Shown piece after piece: positions 8,926-17,993 of a DNA stretch of 49,668 nucleotides (its first letter is position 1; every line of letters starts with the position of its first letter). The notes under the pieces are model-generated. The model saw nothing but the letters and a program-made list of their open reading frames with translations. It made no database searches and was not told the DNA's origin. This stretch comes from Akkermansia sp. (GTDB lineage Bacteria; Verrucomicrobiota; Verrucomicrobiia; Verrucomicrobiales; Akkermansiaceae): positions 1 to 49,668 of the forward strand of contig JAFQEF010000133.1 in NCBI GenBank assembly GCA_017399165.1. Reading direction: 5' to 3'. Made by a program: the position numbers and the translations under genes.

Positions 8926-10197
8926 TTAATTAGGTGAAATTTCGGCAGAGGCATCTTTACTGAGCGGTGCCCAGACATAACGCTTAAAGATAACCTTAAT
9001 GGCGGCGGTGAGGGGCACGGCGATGAGAGCGCCGAAAACACCACCGAACACCAAGCTCCAGAACAGCACGGAGAACATGACCGTCATATCATGCATCTTC
9101 ATGTTTTTGCCCACGATTTTAGGCTGCAACAGCCAGCCATCCAGCTGACTGACGGAAAGGAAGATAGCCGCCACAGCCACCACCATGCCGAAGTCATGCC
9201 AGGTAAACCATGCCACCAGCATGGCAGGCACACCGGTGGAGATCATGCCGATGTACGGGATAATACCCAGGATGGCCACGGCGGCAGCAATCGTCAACGC
9301 ATAAGGCAGTCCCAAGCAAGAGAGTGCCACGCCCAGGATAAAGGCATCTATAAGGCTCACCAGCATTTGTCCGCGTACAAAGGCCACCACGTTTTGGTTA
9401 ATCTCGCTCAAGGTGGCAACAATTTCATCTTTGAGGTAAGAATTGCGCAAGGGTAAAATCTTATCCCAATTTTTGGCGATGGGCTCGGTCTCCAACAAAA
9501 AGTAGAACAGGAACACCGGTATCACAACAATGCCGATAAACACATAGGTAAGCCCGAAGAGGAATCTACCGCCTGCGGTAAGCCACTCTACCCCCTTTTG
9601 CACCAAATAACCGGAGTGATGCGTGAAGATGACCTGCAATTTTGTTTCATAATCCGGCGCAGTGGCAGAGGGCGTTACGGTTTGCTCGGCTGTAACGGTT
9701 ACGGAATCGGTGCGGGGGGCCTCTGCCACAGGGGTGTTCTCGGCGTTCTCCTTAACGGCTTTTTGGTAAAGCATATCCACAACATGTTGCACATAGCGAT
9801 CCTCCTGCAACAATTTTTTAGTAGAAGTGATGATATTGGAGGCAATGTATTCTTTATTGTCATACAACTCATTAGACTGTTTCACCAAGGGCGGAACAAT
9901 GCAGAGGAACAAGGATGTCATCAACCCGAAAGCCGCCAGCATGACCACCAGCACAGCCCAGATGCGCCGCACCACGTAACGCTGTAACCACTTTACCACA
10001 GGGTTCAATAAATACGCCAATATACCGGCTACCAACACGGGGAGCAACACGGCCTCCAGCGCCACAAATAATTGCACCAAACCATAAGCACTGGCACAGG
10101 CTAATACAACGATAAAGGCTAAACTAAGCAACGTCAAAGCGCTCCACATAACACGCTGTTGCAGGGGGGTGGGATACGGTTTCTCCTCTGTACTCAT
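8926..10197 (-). CDS. AI-2E transporter (PerM/TqsA) family membrane protein
   Basis: A 423-residue polytopic inner-membrane protein. It has hydrophobic segments at about residues 18-60 (two helices), 80-105, and a C-terminal cluster from about 205 to 400. A charged, Pro/Thr/Val-rich periplasmic loop sits near residue 140-190. The C-terminal core carries family-like patterns such as LGIIPYIGMISTGVPAMLVAWF and FGGVFGALIAVPLTAAIKV. Members are annotated as autoinducer-2 exporters or sodium/proton antiporter-like proteins; the substrate here is unknown. The start is placed at ATG 10197 (MSTEEKPYP), because an earlier in-frame start lies upstream of a good -10 box. No gene partner is adjacent. Confidence 0.85.
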   Translation of the reverse strand: MSTEEKPYPTPLQQRVMWSALTLLSLAFIVVLACASAYGLVQLFVALEAVLLPVLVAGILAYLLNPVVKWLQRYVVRRIWAVLVVMLAAFGLMTSLFLCIVPPLVKQSNELYDNKEYIASNIITSTKKLLQEDRYVQHVVDMLYQKAVKENAENTPVAEAPRTDSVTVTAEQTVTPSATAPDYETKLQVIFTHHSGYLVQKGVEWLTAGGRFLFGLTYVFIGIVVIPVFLFYFLLETEPIAKNWDKILPLRNSYLKDEIVATLSEINQNVVAFVRGQMLVSLIDAFILGVALSCLGLPYALTIAAAVAILGIIPYIGMISTGVPAMLVAWFTWHDFGMVVAVAAIFLSVSQLDGWLLQPKIVGKNMKMHDMTVMFSVLFWSLVFGGVFGALIAVPLTAAIKVIFKRYVWAPLSKDASAEISPN

Positions 10198-10204
10198 GCG
10201 CACC

Positions 10205-10233
10205 ATTATACGCTTGAGTACCAACTTTGCAAG
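10205..10233 (-). promoter_or_regulatory. Leaderless-type promoter, CTTGCA-N17-TATAAT
   Basis: A consensus -10 TATAAT (10210 to 10205 on the minus strand) with a -35-like CTTGCA 17 bp away. The -10 ends 7 nt before the ATG of the AI-2E gene, so transcription would begin essentially at the start codon. Confidence 0.55.
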
Positions 10234-10319
10234 CAAATACTGACTCCCCGTAAAATCAAGCGACCGACTCAGGAGGAATCCGAGCCGGCCACTTACTTAC
10301 AGTTGATAAAAAGTATTTT

Positions 10320-10817
10320 TTATTTTACCAGTGTTTTCCATTGCTGAATACGGGTAGGGGCACCCTGTGCAAGCACGTTGCCGGAGGCATCTACCACAAT
10401 CACAAAGGGAATACCGCGTGCACGGGTAAAACCGGGCAGCTTAGCAAGGTTGGGGTCCTTAGCATGAACGGTAGGCATAGAGGTTTTGTATGATTGGATA
10501 TAGGCCTTGCCCTCCTCGGGAGTTCTATCATAATTAACCAATATAACCTCTGCACGCCCATCTTGCTGCATCTCTTTATAGGCATCTACCACACCGGGCA
10601 TCGCCATGCGGCAGGGTACACACCAAGAGGCGGATTGCAAGTAAAAATACACCTGTGCATTGGGGTTTACCTTGCCGTTAAGCAGTGTTACATTTTGCGC
10701 GGCTGCCGCCACGGCTGTAACCGGGGTTGCAGAAGCAGGTTGAGCAACATCTGCCATGGCAATCGTGGCAAATGCCACGCTGCACAGGCCCACCATTTTC
10801 ATCAGTTTGCTTTTCAT
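10320..10817 (-). CDS. Exported thioredoxin-fold protein (CVPC)
   Basis: A 165-residue protein with a Sec signal peptide (residues 1-22, ending TIAMA) and a thioredoxin-like domain. The active-site motif WCVPC is at Cys66-Cys69, and the cis-proline region GIPFVIVVDASG is near residue 140. It is likely a periplasmic disulfide reductase or oxidase of the TlpA/DsbE type. The ATG at 10817 gives a normal n-region; a TTG three codons earlier is the alternative. It starts 12 nt after the stop of a close paralogue, so the two are co-transcribed. The CVPC dipeptide differs from the CGPC of its neighbour, suggesting a shifted redox potential. Confidence 0.85.
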   Translation of the reverse strand: MKSKLMKMVGLCSVAFATIAMADVAQPASATPVTAVAAAAQNVTLLNGKVNPNAQVYFYLQSASWCVPCRMAMPGVVDAYKEMQQDGRAEVILVNYDRTPEEGKAYIQSYKTSMPTVHAKDPNLAKLPGFTRARGIPFVIVVDASGNVLAQGAPTRIQQWKTLVK

Positions 10818-10829
10818 GATTTGCAAAAA

Positions 10830-11474
10830 TTATTCTTTTTCGGGCTCCGGGGCTTCGTCCTCAGGCTCGGCAGAATCCAGCGTTTCTACAGCTTGTTTCC
10901 ATTGCGCCAACACCTCCGACGGGAAACCGGAGGCAAGCACATTGCCCTGAGCGTCTACCATAATGGCATTGGGTATACCATTTGCCATCACAAAACCGGG
11001 CAATTTATCCACATTCTTGCCGGCAACCAAAATACCGGGGAACTTGGCTTTGTATTGCTTTAAGAACTTTTTAGCCCCGTCTTCCGTTTGGTCATGCCCC
11101 AGCAAAATAATCTCTGCGCGGCCATCCTTGTCCATCTCCTTGTAGGCGTTCACCACATCGGGCATTTCCTGATTACAGGGGCCGCACCAAGAGGCGGATT
11201 GCAAGTACACATAAACAAGAGCCTTTTTAGTGGGCTTGCCGTTAAATGTTTTCAGTTTACCCACAGCCTTACCCACGGGGGTGGCGGCTGCCTTCTTGTC
11301 GGATTTCTTCTTTTTGCTCTTCTTCTTTTTAGGGGCTTTCTTTTCACCGCCATCCATCGAGATGCCGGTACCGGAGCCGGAACCATCAGAAATACCGAAT
11401 CCCTGAGCCGAAGCTGAGTACGAAGCCGCCACGCTAAGAGCGAGCACCATTGTCAAAATACGAAATATTTTCAT
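10830..11474 (-). CDS. Exported thioredoxin-fold protein (CGPC) with lysine-rich linker
   Basis: A 214-residue paralogue of the downstream gene. It has a signal peptide at residues 1-24 (ending ASAQG), then a Gly/Ser segment. A striking poly-lysine linker follows around 45-61 (KKAPKKKKSKKKKSDKK). The thioredoxin domain has WCGPC at Cys97-Cys100 and GIPNAIMVDAQGNVLASG near residue 170. The tail is acidic (EPEDEAPEPEKE). The basic linker could anchor it to acidic envelope polymers or phospholipid; this is inference. Shared blocks with the neighbour (YLQSASWC.PC, AYKEM..DGRAE.IL, LPGF..A.GIP) indicate tandem duplication and divergence. Confidence 0.87.
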   Translation of the reverse strand: MKIFRILTMVLALSVAASYSASAQGFGISDGSGSGTGISMDGGEKKAPKKKKSKKKKSDKKAAATPVGKAVGKLKTFNGKPTKKALVYVYLQSASWCGPCNQEMPDVVNAYKEMDKDGRAEIILLGHDQTEDGAKKFLKQYKAKFPGILVAGKNVDKLPGFVMANGIPNAIMVDAQGNVLASGFPSEVLAQWKQAVETLDSAEPEDEAPEPEKE

Positions 11475-11547
11475 GCTTGTGAGAAAAGTCTACACTATAA
11501 AGTACGCATTGAAAAGCATATTTTCTACCGAATACCACAAAACAAGC

Positions 11548-12441
11548 TTAATCTTGTGCTGCTTTGCGGGGAGCTTTTGTGCAGAAATACACATGAAACG
11601 ACACCAATTGAGGCTCACCCTCGGCATCTTCGTACACGCCGGGGTAGTGGGTCATGATAACATAAAACGCACCATTGGGAGAGGCCTGCACAAAGCTGTA
11701 GCCGGTGTTAAATTGCGGGTAAACAGCATGCATGTAGGCGCGGATGAGTTGAGTCTGCACCTCATCGTCGGGCTCGGCATCCTCAGCAAGCTCTGTCAGC
11801 GGGCGGAGGATGATGGCATTATCCGAATTTTCACCGTTGCCACCGGCATATTCTGCGGCATGAGCCTGCATAAAGGCAGCGTGGCGCTCTGCGGCTTCTG
11901 CTCGCACTTTATCTGCGTGGGGTTTCATGGCGGGCTCTTCATCCATACCGGGCATGGAGGAGGTCATCATCATATACTCCGCCGTTTCTTCGTAAATGTA
12001 GCAGGGCAAATGAGCAGATTTGAGCAACAGGTAGTATTTAAGTGCATCATTATGCCACACAAGTTGCGTAAAATCCTCTCCCGTGCACAGGGTTCTGAGG
12101 GCAAGGTGAGCAGCGCGCCACTCCTTTAAATCTGCCTCCTGCGGTTTCCAAGTATTGGGTATGGCGGCCATGCTCGCATCATAAGCATCTATGGCTTTTT
12201 CAATGGCAGGCAAAGCGGGCTTTATATCTGACTCTTCTTTAAGGGTAAGCAACGTGGCATACAGGTGTTGCAAAGCCTGTGCGGCAGCCGCTATGTGAGC
12301 GAGCTCAGGCCCCTGCTCCGGCGTGGACTTAGCCAAAAAGATGGAGGTAGGACCATCCTCACCACCGATGATGACAGGGGCGGGCTCTTGCACCCACAAC
12401 AAAACACTGTTTATCAAGGCCAATATAAAGGAAGAATTCAT
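11548..12441 (-). CDS. Hypothetical exported protein with a GGEDGPTSIFLA motif
   Basis: A 297-residue protein when started at ATG 12441. The same frame stays open to 12894, but that part only mirrors rmlA on the other strand. The N-terminus is a hydrophobic segment (SSFILALINSVLLWV) that could be a signal peptide or anchor. It is followed at once by PVIIGGEDGPTSIFLAK. A G-G-x-D-G-P-T-x-I-F string like this is familiar from the beta subunits of sodium-pumping decarboxylases and from assorted small proteins, but nothing else here matches those pumps. The rest is helical, Ala/Glu-rich and soluble. Function unknown. It is transcribed divergently from rmlA from its own promoter. Confidence 0.75.
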   Translation of the reverse strand: MNSSFILALINSVLLWVQEPAPVIIGGEDGPTSIFLAKSTPEQGPELAHIAAAAQALQHLYATLLTLKEESDIKPALPAIEKAIDAYDASMAAIPNTWKPQEADLKEWRAAHLALRTLCTGEDFTQLVWHNDALKYYLLLKSAHLPCYIYEETAEYMMMTSSMPGMDEEPAMKPHADKVRAEAAERHAAFMQAHAAEYAGGNGENSDNAIILRPLTELAEDAEPDDEVQTQLIRAYMHAVYPQFNTGYSFVQASPNGAFYVIMTHYPGVYEDAEGEPQLVSFHVYFCTKAPRKAAQD

Positions 12442-12450
12442 AGCACTCTT

Positions 12451-12480
12451 GTTATACTTGAAAACTGCCCCGCTAATCAA
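12451..12480 (-). promoter_or_regulatory. Leaderless-type promoter, TTGATT-N18-TATAAC
   Basis: The -10 (12456 to 12451) ends 9 nt before ATG 12441, and the -35 is 18 bp upstream. It supports the internal start for the hypothetical gene and again leaves room for only a few leader bases. Confidence 0.5.
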
Positions 12481-12558
12481 GAAAAAAACTTGAGAACACC
12501 AATTATTCTTTACAGTGAACCCGATATGTGTTAGCTTGTGAGCTGTAAGATTTCTCTC

Positions 12559-13431
12559 ATGAAAGGTATCGTATTGGCAGGAGGCTCCGGCACGCGACTG
12601 TACCCCATTACAAAAGGGGTAAGCAAACAGTTGCTGCCCATCTATGATAAACCGATGGTGTATTACCCCATCTCTGTACTCATGTTGGCAGGGATTCAGG
12701 ATATTTTGATTATCTCCACACCGGAGGACATGGGAGGGTTCCAACGCCTGTTGGGAGACGGCAGCGATTACGGCGTGCATTTTACCTATGCCGTGCAACC
12801 GCGCCCGGAGGGGCTGGCACAAGCCTTTATTATAGGCCGCGAGTTCATTGGAGATGATGATGTTTGTTTGGTACTGGGCGACAACATTTTTCATGGTCCG
12901 GGGCTTACCGGCATGTTGCGCAGAGCCGTTGCCACGGCAAAGAATGAGCGCAAGGCCACGGTGTTCGGCTACCAGGTGGAAGATGCCTCACGATACGGGG
13001 TTGCAGAGTTTGATGCCCAAGGCAACTGCATATCCTTGGAAGAAAAACCAGAGCACCCTAAATCTGACTACGCTGTTGTGGGGCTTTATTTTTACCCCAA
13101 TGAGGTAGTAAACGTGGCAAAAACCATTACCCCCTCCGCCCGCGGCGAGCTGGAGATTACCAGCGTGAACCAAGAATTTTTGAACAGAAAGCAGCTCAAG
13201 GTACTCACCATGGGGCGCGGCTATGCTTGGTTGGATACCGGCACGCACGACTCCCTGAGCGAAGCCGCCACCTTTGTGGAGGTGCTGCAAAAACGACAGG
13301 GATTCCTGGTAGCGGCACTGGAGGAAATAGGCTACCGCAACGGCTGGCTGTGCAAGGAAAAGCTCCTGGAGGCTGCACAATCCATGGCCAATAACCCGTA
13401 CGGCCAAAAATTAATGGCTCTCATCAAATGA
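12559..13431 (+). CDS. rmlA: Glucose-1-phosphate thymidylyltransferase
   Basis: A 290-residue nucleotidyltransferase making dTDP-glucose from glucose 1-phosphate and dTTP, the first step of dTDP-rhamnose or related dTDP-sugar synthesis. The N-terminal [31 protein letters not shown] is the pyrophosphorylase signature, with the catalytic G-G-x-G-x-R-x-x-P-x-[20 protein letters not shown] and the aspartates of [10 protein letters not shown] are also present. The start at ATG 12559 is chosen because it gives the exact family N-terminus; an upstream GTG adds seven unrelated residues. The stop overlaps the rmlB start by ATGA, implying translational coupling. Confidence 0.95.
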   Translation: MKGIVLAGGSGTRLYPITKGVSKQLLPIYDKPMVYYPISVLMLAGIQDILIISTPEDMGGFQRLLGDGSDYGVHFTYAVQPRPEGLAQAFIIGREFIGDDDVCLVLGDNIFHGPGLTGMLRRAVATAKNERKATVFGYQVEDASRYGVAEFDAQGNCISLEEKPEHPKSDYAVVGLYFYPNEVVNVAKTITPSARGELEITSVNQEFLNRKQLKVLTMGRGYAWLDTGTHDSLSEAATFVEVLQKRQGFLVAALEEIGYRNGWLCKEKLLEAAQSMANNPYGQKLMALIK

Positions 13432-14519
13432 AATTCTGCAAAAATATCCTCATTACCGGTGGCGCCGGGTTTATCGGCTCCCACGTTGTACGGCTCTTTG
13501 TCAACAAATACCCGGAGTACCGTATCGTAAACCTGGATGCCCTCACCTATGCGGGCAATCTTGCTAACCTGAAAGATATTGAAAACGCACCAAACTACGT
13601 TTTCGTTAAGGCAGATATTTGCGACTTTGACAAGATGTGCGCCGTGATGAAGGAATACGATATTGACGGCGTTATCCATTTAGCGGCAGAGAGCCATGTG
13701 GACCGATCCATTAAAGACCCGTTCACCTTTGCCCGCACCAATGTAATGGGCACGCTGAGCCTGTTGCAGGCCGCCCGCCAACACTGGGGCGGCCAATGGA
13801 GCGGCAAGCGCTTTTATCATATCTCTACAGATGAGGTGTACGGTGCTTTAGAACTGGATGCGCCGGAGGAGCCCGCCCCCTACGGCAGCTGCTTCTTTAC
13901 GGAGTCCACCCCCTATACCCCGCACAGCCCGTACAGTGCCTCCAAAGCCTCCAGCGACCACTTTGTGCGCGCCTATCATGACACCTATGGCATGCCCACT
14001 CTGGTAACCAATTGCTCCAACAATTACGGGCCATACCAATTCCCGGAGAAGCTCATACCCCTCTTCATCAACAACATTCGCCACGGCAAGCCCCTGCCCG
14101 TTTACGGCAAAGGTGAAAACGTGAGAGACTGGCTCTACGTGGTAGATCACGCACGCGCCATTGATGTCATTTTCCACAACGGCCAAGTGGGGGATACCTA
14201 CAACATAGGCGGCTTTAATGAGTGGAAAAACATTGACATTGTCAAAGTGCTCATCAAAACCGTGGATAAACTTTTGGGCAACCCTGTCGGCCACAGCGAC
14301 CACCTTATCACCTATGTGACAGACCGCGCCGGGCACGATCTGCGCTACGCCATCGATTCCTCTAAGCTGCACCGCGAACTCGGCTGGGCCCCCTCCCTCC
14401 AGTTTGAGGAGGGCATTGAGCTCACCGTACGCTGGTACTTGGATAACCAAGACTGGCTGGACAACATTACCTCCGGCGAGTATGAAAAATACTACGAGGA
14501 GATGTACAGTAAGTCTTAA
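13428..14519 (+). CDS. rmlB: dTDP-glucose 4,6-dehydratase
   Basis: A 363-residue extended short-chain dehydrogenase that converts dTDP-glucose to the 4-keto-6-deoxy sugar using bound NAD. It shows the NAD-binding [11 protein letters not shown] near the N-terminus, [18 protein letters not shown] with the catalytic Thr-Asp-Glu, and the YSASK motif with Tyr169 and Lys173. Later comes [18 protein letters not shown]. It overlaps rmlA by four bases. rmlC and rmlD are not adjacent, so the end product (rhamnose or another 6-deoxy sugar) cannot be fixed from this window. Confidence 0.96.
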   Translation: MKFCKNILITGGAGFIGSHVVRLFVNKYPEYRIVNLDALTYAGNLANLKDIENAPNYVFVKADICDFDKMCAVMKEYDIDGVIHLAAESHVDRSIKDPFTFARTNVMGTLSLLQAARQHWGGQWSGKRFYHISTDEVYGALELDAPEEPAPYGSCFFTESTPYTPHSPYSASKASSDHFVRAYHDTYGMPTLVTNCSNNYGPYQFPEKLIPLFINNIRHGKPLPVYGKGENVRDWLYVVDHARAIDVIFHNGQVGDTYNIGGFNEWKNIDIVKVLIKTVDKLLGNPVGHSDHLITYVTDRAGHDLRYAIDSSKLHRELGWAPSLQFEEGIELTVRWYLDNQDWLDNITSGEYEKYYEEMYSKS

Positions 14520-14535
14520 CGATTTCTTTTACTAT

Positions 14536-15087
14536 ATGAAACACCTCTATATTTTCTTCGGCACCTTGGTTGTCTGCTTAACCGGTTGCGGAGGAGGAGG
14601 CGGCGGTGGCGCCACCAACGGCGATGAGGCGGCCGCCATTATACCGGCAGAATGCGCCGCCACTGAGATGACATTCAACTTGGGAGACTCGGATTTCTAT
14701 GAGCTGCCGGTAGAAAAAATGAGCTTTACGGAGAGCACCCCCGGATTCCAAGCCGGCAAAGTTGATATTAAGTTCAGCCTCAAAAGATTCGGAATAGATG
14801 TTGTCAATGGTGTTGAATTATCCGGGGATTGGTACACCACGATTCAAGAAAACGGGGAGGCCCGCATTTCTGTTTCTCAAACACAAACAACTGTTGCGGG
14901 TGTGGAGGTTAAGTTTGAAGCCTATCATTTAGGGGTGCAGGTACTCAGCACAGAGTATACGCCCGACGGTTTACCGGCATCCCGAGAGGCCGTGTTTACC
15001 GATGGTATCATCCAAGTTTGGGTAGATGGTAAATTGTATAAGCTGGAGACGAAGGGCGAGAAAGCACACATTAAATATCTGAATTAA
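14536..15087 (+). CDS. Lipoprotein of unknown function
   Basis: A 183-residue lipoprotein beginning 16 nt after rmlB. MKHLYIFFGTLVVCLTGC gives a signal peptide with lipobox LTGC. The Cys is followed by a run of seven glycines, a flexible tether, then an acidic and mostly beta-strand domain (ISVSQTQTTVAGVEVKFEAYH, IIQVWVDGKLYKL). No family recognised. The same frame is open further upstream into rmlB, but the lipobox fixes ATG 14536. The intrinsic terminator just downstream makes it the last gene of the rmlAB transcript. Confidence 0.8.
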   Translation: MKHLYIFFGTLVVCLTGCGGGGGGGATNGDEAAAIIPAECAATEMTFNLGDSDFYELPVEKMSFTESTPGFQAGKVDIKFSLKRFGIDVVNGVELSGDWYTTIQENGEARISVSQTQTTVAGVEVKFEAYHLGVQVLSTEYTPDGLPASREAVFTDGIIQVWVDGKLYKLETKGEKAHIKYLN

Positions 15088-15132
15088 CAGAGCTACCTGT
15101 CATCTTACATTCTGAAAACAAATTGACAGCAC

Positions 15133-15163
15133 CGCCGCAGAATATATATTTCTGCGGCGTTTT
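15133..15163 (+). terminator. Terminator of the rmlAB-lipoprotein unit
   Basis: A perfect 10-bp stem, CGCCGCAGAA (15133-15142) with TTCTGCGGCG (15150-15159), loop TATATAT, followed by TTTT. It is positioned 45 nt after the lipoprotein stop. Confidence 0.85.
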
Positions 15164-15396
15164 ATGGTAAATAAGCAATGAAAACTCACCCGAAGGCGGC
15201 CGAACTGGTCTTGCGCGTTGTACGAGGCAAGGGAAGAATCTTTACCGCGGGATTAAGGGTACCAGAGGAGTGTTTCATCCCCTCACAGGCATCGCACTCT
15301 ACATCGGTGTGCCATTCTGCGCGCGTTGCACGGGCATATAGGAGGCAAAAAAGGGGGCTGCTCAGTAGGGGTAGATGTGGCTCATTTGCATGAGTA
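15164..15396. other. Convergent intergenic region, no gene seen
   Basis: Between the two convergent terminators there is about 230 bp with one 71-codon ORF (from ATG 15178). Its translation is Arg/Ser-rich with no coding character and it lacks a ribosome-binding site, so I do not call it. Confidence 0.5.
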
Positions 15397-15441
15397 GTAA
15401 AAATAGAATCGGCCCGGTTGCTGAGTGGAAGCAACCGGGCC
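15397..15441 (-). terminator. Terminator of the str-S10 ribosomal cluster
   Basis: A perfect 12-bp stem, GGCCCGGTTGCT (15411-15422) with AGCAACCGGGCC (15430-15441), loop of 7. On the minus strand it is followed by GATTCTATTTTTAC. It lies 27 nt beyond rplN and shows that the ribosomal transcript ends there. Confidence 0.9.
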
Positions 15442-15467
15442 AGAGATTCAACAAATACCTAACGGTA

Positions 15468-15836
15468 TCAGAGCACCTCGGGGGCGAGGGACACGATCTT
15501 CATGAAACCTTTTTCACGAAGCTCGCGAGCCACGGGCCCGAAGATACGGGTGCCCTTGGGGTTGTTATCCTTATCGATGACAACCACAGCGTTGGTGTCG
15601 AAGCGCAGCACGGAGCCGTCATCGCGACGAATCGGAGCAGCAGTGCGCACCACAACAGCCTTCACCACAGAACCCTTCTTAACGGAGGCGGTGGGGATAG
15701 ACTCACGTATGTGGCAGGTGATGATGTCACCGATGTGGGCCTGATCGGTACCGGACTTGCCGATAACGCCGATCATCTTGGCAGTGCGGGCGCCGGTGTT
15801 ATCGGCAACCTGTACGAGGGATTCCATCTGGAGCAT
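15468..15836 (-). CDS. rplN: 50S ribosomal protein L14
   Basis: A 122-residue universal large-subunit protein contacting 16S rRNA at the subunit bridge. Typical sequence: [26 protein letters not shown], then [26 protein letters not shown] and [28 protein letters not shown]. An AAGGA-type ribosome-binding site precedes the start. It is the last gene of this cluster. In most bacteria rplX, rplE and the rest of the spc operon follow, but here a strong terminator does. Confidence 0.98.
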   Translation of the reverse strand: MLQMESLVQVADNTGARTAKMIGVIGKSGTDQAHIGDIITCHIRESIPTASVKKGSVVKAVVVRTAAPIRRDDGSVLRFDTNAVVVIDKDNNPKGTRIFGPVARELREKGFMKIVSLAPEVL

Positions 15837-15863
15837 GGTATGTAATGTCCTTTCCGTTTATGA

Positions 15864-16136
15864 TTAGTGTTTGATGATTTCGACGAGCTCCCAGCACTTC
15901 ATCTTGGAAAGCGGGCGGGTCTCACGAATACGCACGGTGTCACCCACGTTGGCAGTCTCGTTCTCGTCATGAGCATAGAACTTCTTGCTCTTCTTAACGA
16001 TCTTCTTGAACTGGGGGTGGGGAACGCGGGCAACATACTCCACAACGATGGTCTTGTTCATCTTGGTGGAGACAACAACGCCTACGCGGGTCTTACGAAG
16101 GCCCTGGGGCTTGGTCGTAGTAGTTTCTTCGCTCAT
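15864..16136 (-). CDS. rpsQ: 30S ribosomal protein S17
   Basis: A 90-residue primary 16S rRNA-binding protein. Family features: [45 protein letters not shown], and [25 protein letters not shown]. It has a short acidic/Thr-rich N-terminal extension ([10 protein letters not shown]). It lies 27 nt from both rpmC and rplN in the ribosomal transcript. Confidence 0.97.
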   Translation of the reverse strand: MSEETTTTKPQGLRKTRVGVVVSTKMNKTIVVEYVARVPHPQFKKIVKKSKKFYAHDENETANVGDTVRIRETRPLSKMKCWELVEIIKH

Positions 16137-16163
16137 TTTTAAGTCCTTTGGGTTTCTTCGTTA

Positions 16164-16373
16164 TTAGTTCTGCTCGGCATTGGCGCCCTCGCCCTGAACA
16201 GTCAGGGCGCAGGCAAGTTCCTTACGCACGATGCGGAGACGCTGGTTGTTCTCCAGCTGGCCGGTACCCTGCTGAAGGCGCAGGTTGAAGTATTCCTCGC
16301 GCAGGCCACGGATGTGGGCGGCGAGCTCCTTGGCGGTCATACCGCGGAAGTCTTTAGCTTTTTTAACAGGCAT
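16164..16373 (-). CDS. rpmC: 50S ribosomal protein L29
   Basis: A 69-residue helical protein near the polypeptide exit tunnel. It has the L29 pattern of MTAKELAAHIRGLREEYFNLRLQQGTGQLENNQRLRIVRKELA. The C-terminal tail (QGEGANAEQN) is slightly longer than usual. Gene order rplP-rpmC-rpsQ is canonical. Confidence 0.95.
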   Translation of the reverse strand: MPVKKAKDFRGMTAKELAAHIRGLREEYFNLRLQQGTGQLENNQRLRIVRKELACALTVQGEGANAEQN

Positions 16374-16402
16374 AATTTCTGTAATGTTGAGAGTTTTGCA
16401 GT

Positions 16403-16837
16403 TTAGGCCTGGGGTTCAACACCCTGGCGATAGACGAAACGCGTGCGGATACCCAGCTTGTTGGAGGCAAGGCGAAGAGCCTCACGAGCGGCGGACTCAG
16501 TCACACCACCTACCTCGAACATGATGTTACCGGGGCGGCATACAGCTACCCAACCTTCCACAGCACCTTTACCCTTACCCATACGGGTATCCGGCGGGCG
16601 CTTGGTGAAGGACTTCTGCGGGAAGATGCGGATGTACACGCGGCCACGACGGCGCAGGTAACGGTTGATGGCCACACGGCAGGCCTCGATTTGGTTGTTG
16701 GTAACCCAGCCGCGGGTAAGAACCTGCAGACCGAAGTCACCGAAGGCTACATAATCACCGCTTGTAGCATTGCCACCGCGATTACCGCGGTGCATCTTGC
16801 GGTGGTTGTCCTTCACTCTTTTAGGCATTAAAGGCAT
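16403..16837 (-). CDS. rplP: 50S ribosomal protein L16
   Basis: A 144-residue protein at the tRNA A-site side of the large subunit. The N-terminus [24 protein letters not shown] matches the L16 start. [40 protein letters not shown] is the family core; the Arg in the RMGKGKG loop is the residue hydroxylated in some bacteria. An AGGAG ribosome-binding site lies 8-9 nt upstream of the start. Confidence 0.97.
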   Translation of the reverse strand: MPLMPKRVKDNHRKMHRGNRGGNATSGDYVAFGDFGLQVLTRGWVTNNQIEACRVAINRYLRRRGRVYIRIFPQKSFTKRPPDTRMGKGKGAVEGWVAVCRPGNIMFEVGGVTESAAREALRLASNKLGIRTRFVYRQGVEPQA

Positions 16838-16876
16838 ATTTTAATCTCCTGTAATCGTTAAAGGTTATTGGTAGAA

Positions 16877-17608
16877 TTATGCATCGCGGCGATCACCACG
16901 GTCGCGACGGGGGCGGGACGGGCGGTTCGGGCGGCCGGAACCGGTGGAGCCGGCAGTCTCGGGGCGCTTGTTGATCCAGCACTTGATACCGATGATACCG
17001 TAGAGAGTGCGGGCCTCTGCGAAACCGTAGTCGATGGGGGCACGCAGTGTCTGCAGCGGTACTTTACCTTCACGATACTGCTCGGCACGGGCGATATCTG
17101 CACCACCCAAACGGCCTGCGCAGCGGATGCGGATACCCTCTGCACCGAAGTCCATGGCGACCTGAACGGCACGCTTCATGGCGCGGCGGAAGGATACGCG
17201 GCGCTCCAGCTGGGTAGCGATGTTCTCAGCAACAAGCTGAGCATCGAGCTCGGGCTGGCGGATCTCCATGATATCGAGCTTGACCTGAGCGCCGCCGCAA
17301 AGCTTGGAGAGGGCGGTGGTCATGTCCTCAATATTCTTACCCTTGGGCCCGATAACGAGACCGGGGCGAGCGGTGGCGATGGTCACGCGGACGCTGTTCC
17401 AAGCGCGCTCGATGGTAATGCGGGAGATAGCGGGTGTGGCACCCTTGAGGTCGCTGTTGAGTTTGGCGGTGAAGTCCTTGATGAACTTGCGGATCTTGAG
17501 GTCTTCGTGGAGCTTCGTGGCATAGTCCTTGCCCGTAGCATACCACTTAGAGCGCCAGTCTTTGTTAACGGCAAGACGGAAACCGATAGGATTTACTTTT
17601 TGACCCAT
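16877..17608 (-). CDS. rpsC: 30S ribosomal protein S3
   Basis: A 243-residue protein at the mRNA entry channel. [24 protein letters not shown] begins the protein. A KH domain with [10 protein letters not shown] follows around residue 85-95, then the C-terminal S3 domain ([31 protein letters not shown]). The tail is Arg/Gly/Asp-rich ([19 protein letters not shown]) and longer than in E. coli, likely an extra RNA contact. Confidence 0.97.
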   Translation of the reverse strand: MGQKVNPIGFRLAVNKDWRSKWYATGKDYATKLHEDLKIRKFIKDFTAKLNSDLKGATPAISRITIERAWNSVRVTIATARPGLVIGPKGKNIEDMTTALSKLCGGAQVKLDIMEIRQPELDAQLVAENIATQLERRVSFRRAMKRAVQVAMDFGAEGIRIRCAGRLGGADIARAEQYREGKVPLQTLRAPIDYGFAEARTLYGIIGIKCWINKRPETAGSTGSGRPNRPSRPRRDRGDRRDA

Positions 17609-17632
17609 AGTGTTATGTGTGCTTGTTAGTGG

Positions 17633-17971
17633 TTATGCCTCGATCGGGGCGAGGATTACGGTGATGTGGGAGGTGCGCTTGCGGATCATGTTAGCAGAAC
17701 CGCGGGCGCGGGCCATTGTGCGGCGGAAAGTGGGGCCTTCATCGACCATCACGCTCTTGAGCATGAGCTCATCGGCGGAAAGGCCGTTGTTGTTCTCGGC
17801 ATTGGCTACAGCTGCCTTCAGCGTCTTGTTGAGGAGATAGGCACCCTTCTTCGGAGTGTAGCTGAGCACGTCCGTTGCCTGGGATACGGTCATCCCCTGA
17901 ACGGCGGCGGCTACGTCGCGCATCTTCTTCGCAGAGATGCGAGCGTTCTTGTATATTGATTTAACTTCCAT
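17633..17971 (-). CDS. rplV: 50S ribosomal protein L22
   Basis: A 112-residue exit-tunnel protein. The start is set at ATG 17971 (MEVKSIYKNARISAKKMRDVAAAVQG), which matches the family. The frame extends 18 codons upstream but only through the neighbouring gene. It has the loop and C-terminal region EGPTFRRTMARARGSANMIRKRTSHITVIL. It lies 22 nt downstream of the inserted coiled-coil gene instead of directly behind rpsS. Confidence 0.96.
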   Translation of the reverse strand: MEVKSIYKNARISAKKMRDVAAAVQGMTVSQATDVLSYTPKKGAYLLNKTLKAAVANAENNNGLSADELMLKSVMVDEGPTFRRTMARARGSANMIRKRTSHITVILAPIEA

Positions 17972-17993
17972 GGTTATGGTATTTGTTGAAGAT

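Noticed and set aside
12509..12537. Possible rmlA promoter TTTACA-N17-TAGCTT
   Set aside because: The -10 matches consensus at only three positions and no better pair is visible; not strong enough to list as a feature.
12442..12894. Upstream extension of the hypothetical gene ending at 11548, reaching into rmlA antisense
   Set aside because: A promoter and a hydrophobic N-terminus at ATG 12441 fix the start; the extension only mirrors rmlA.
15178..15393. 71-codon plus-strand ORF between the rmlAB and ribosomal terminators
   Set aside because: It lies between two convergent terminators, has no ribosome-binding site or promoter, and its translation is Arg/Ser-rich without any motif.
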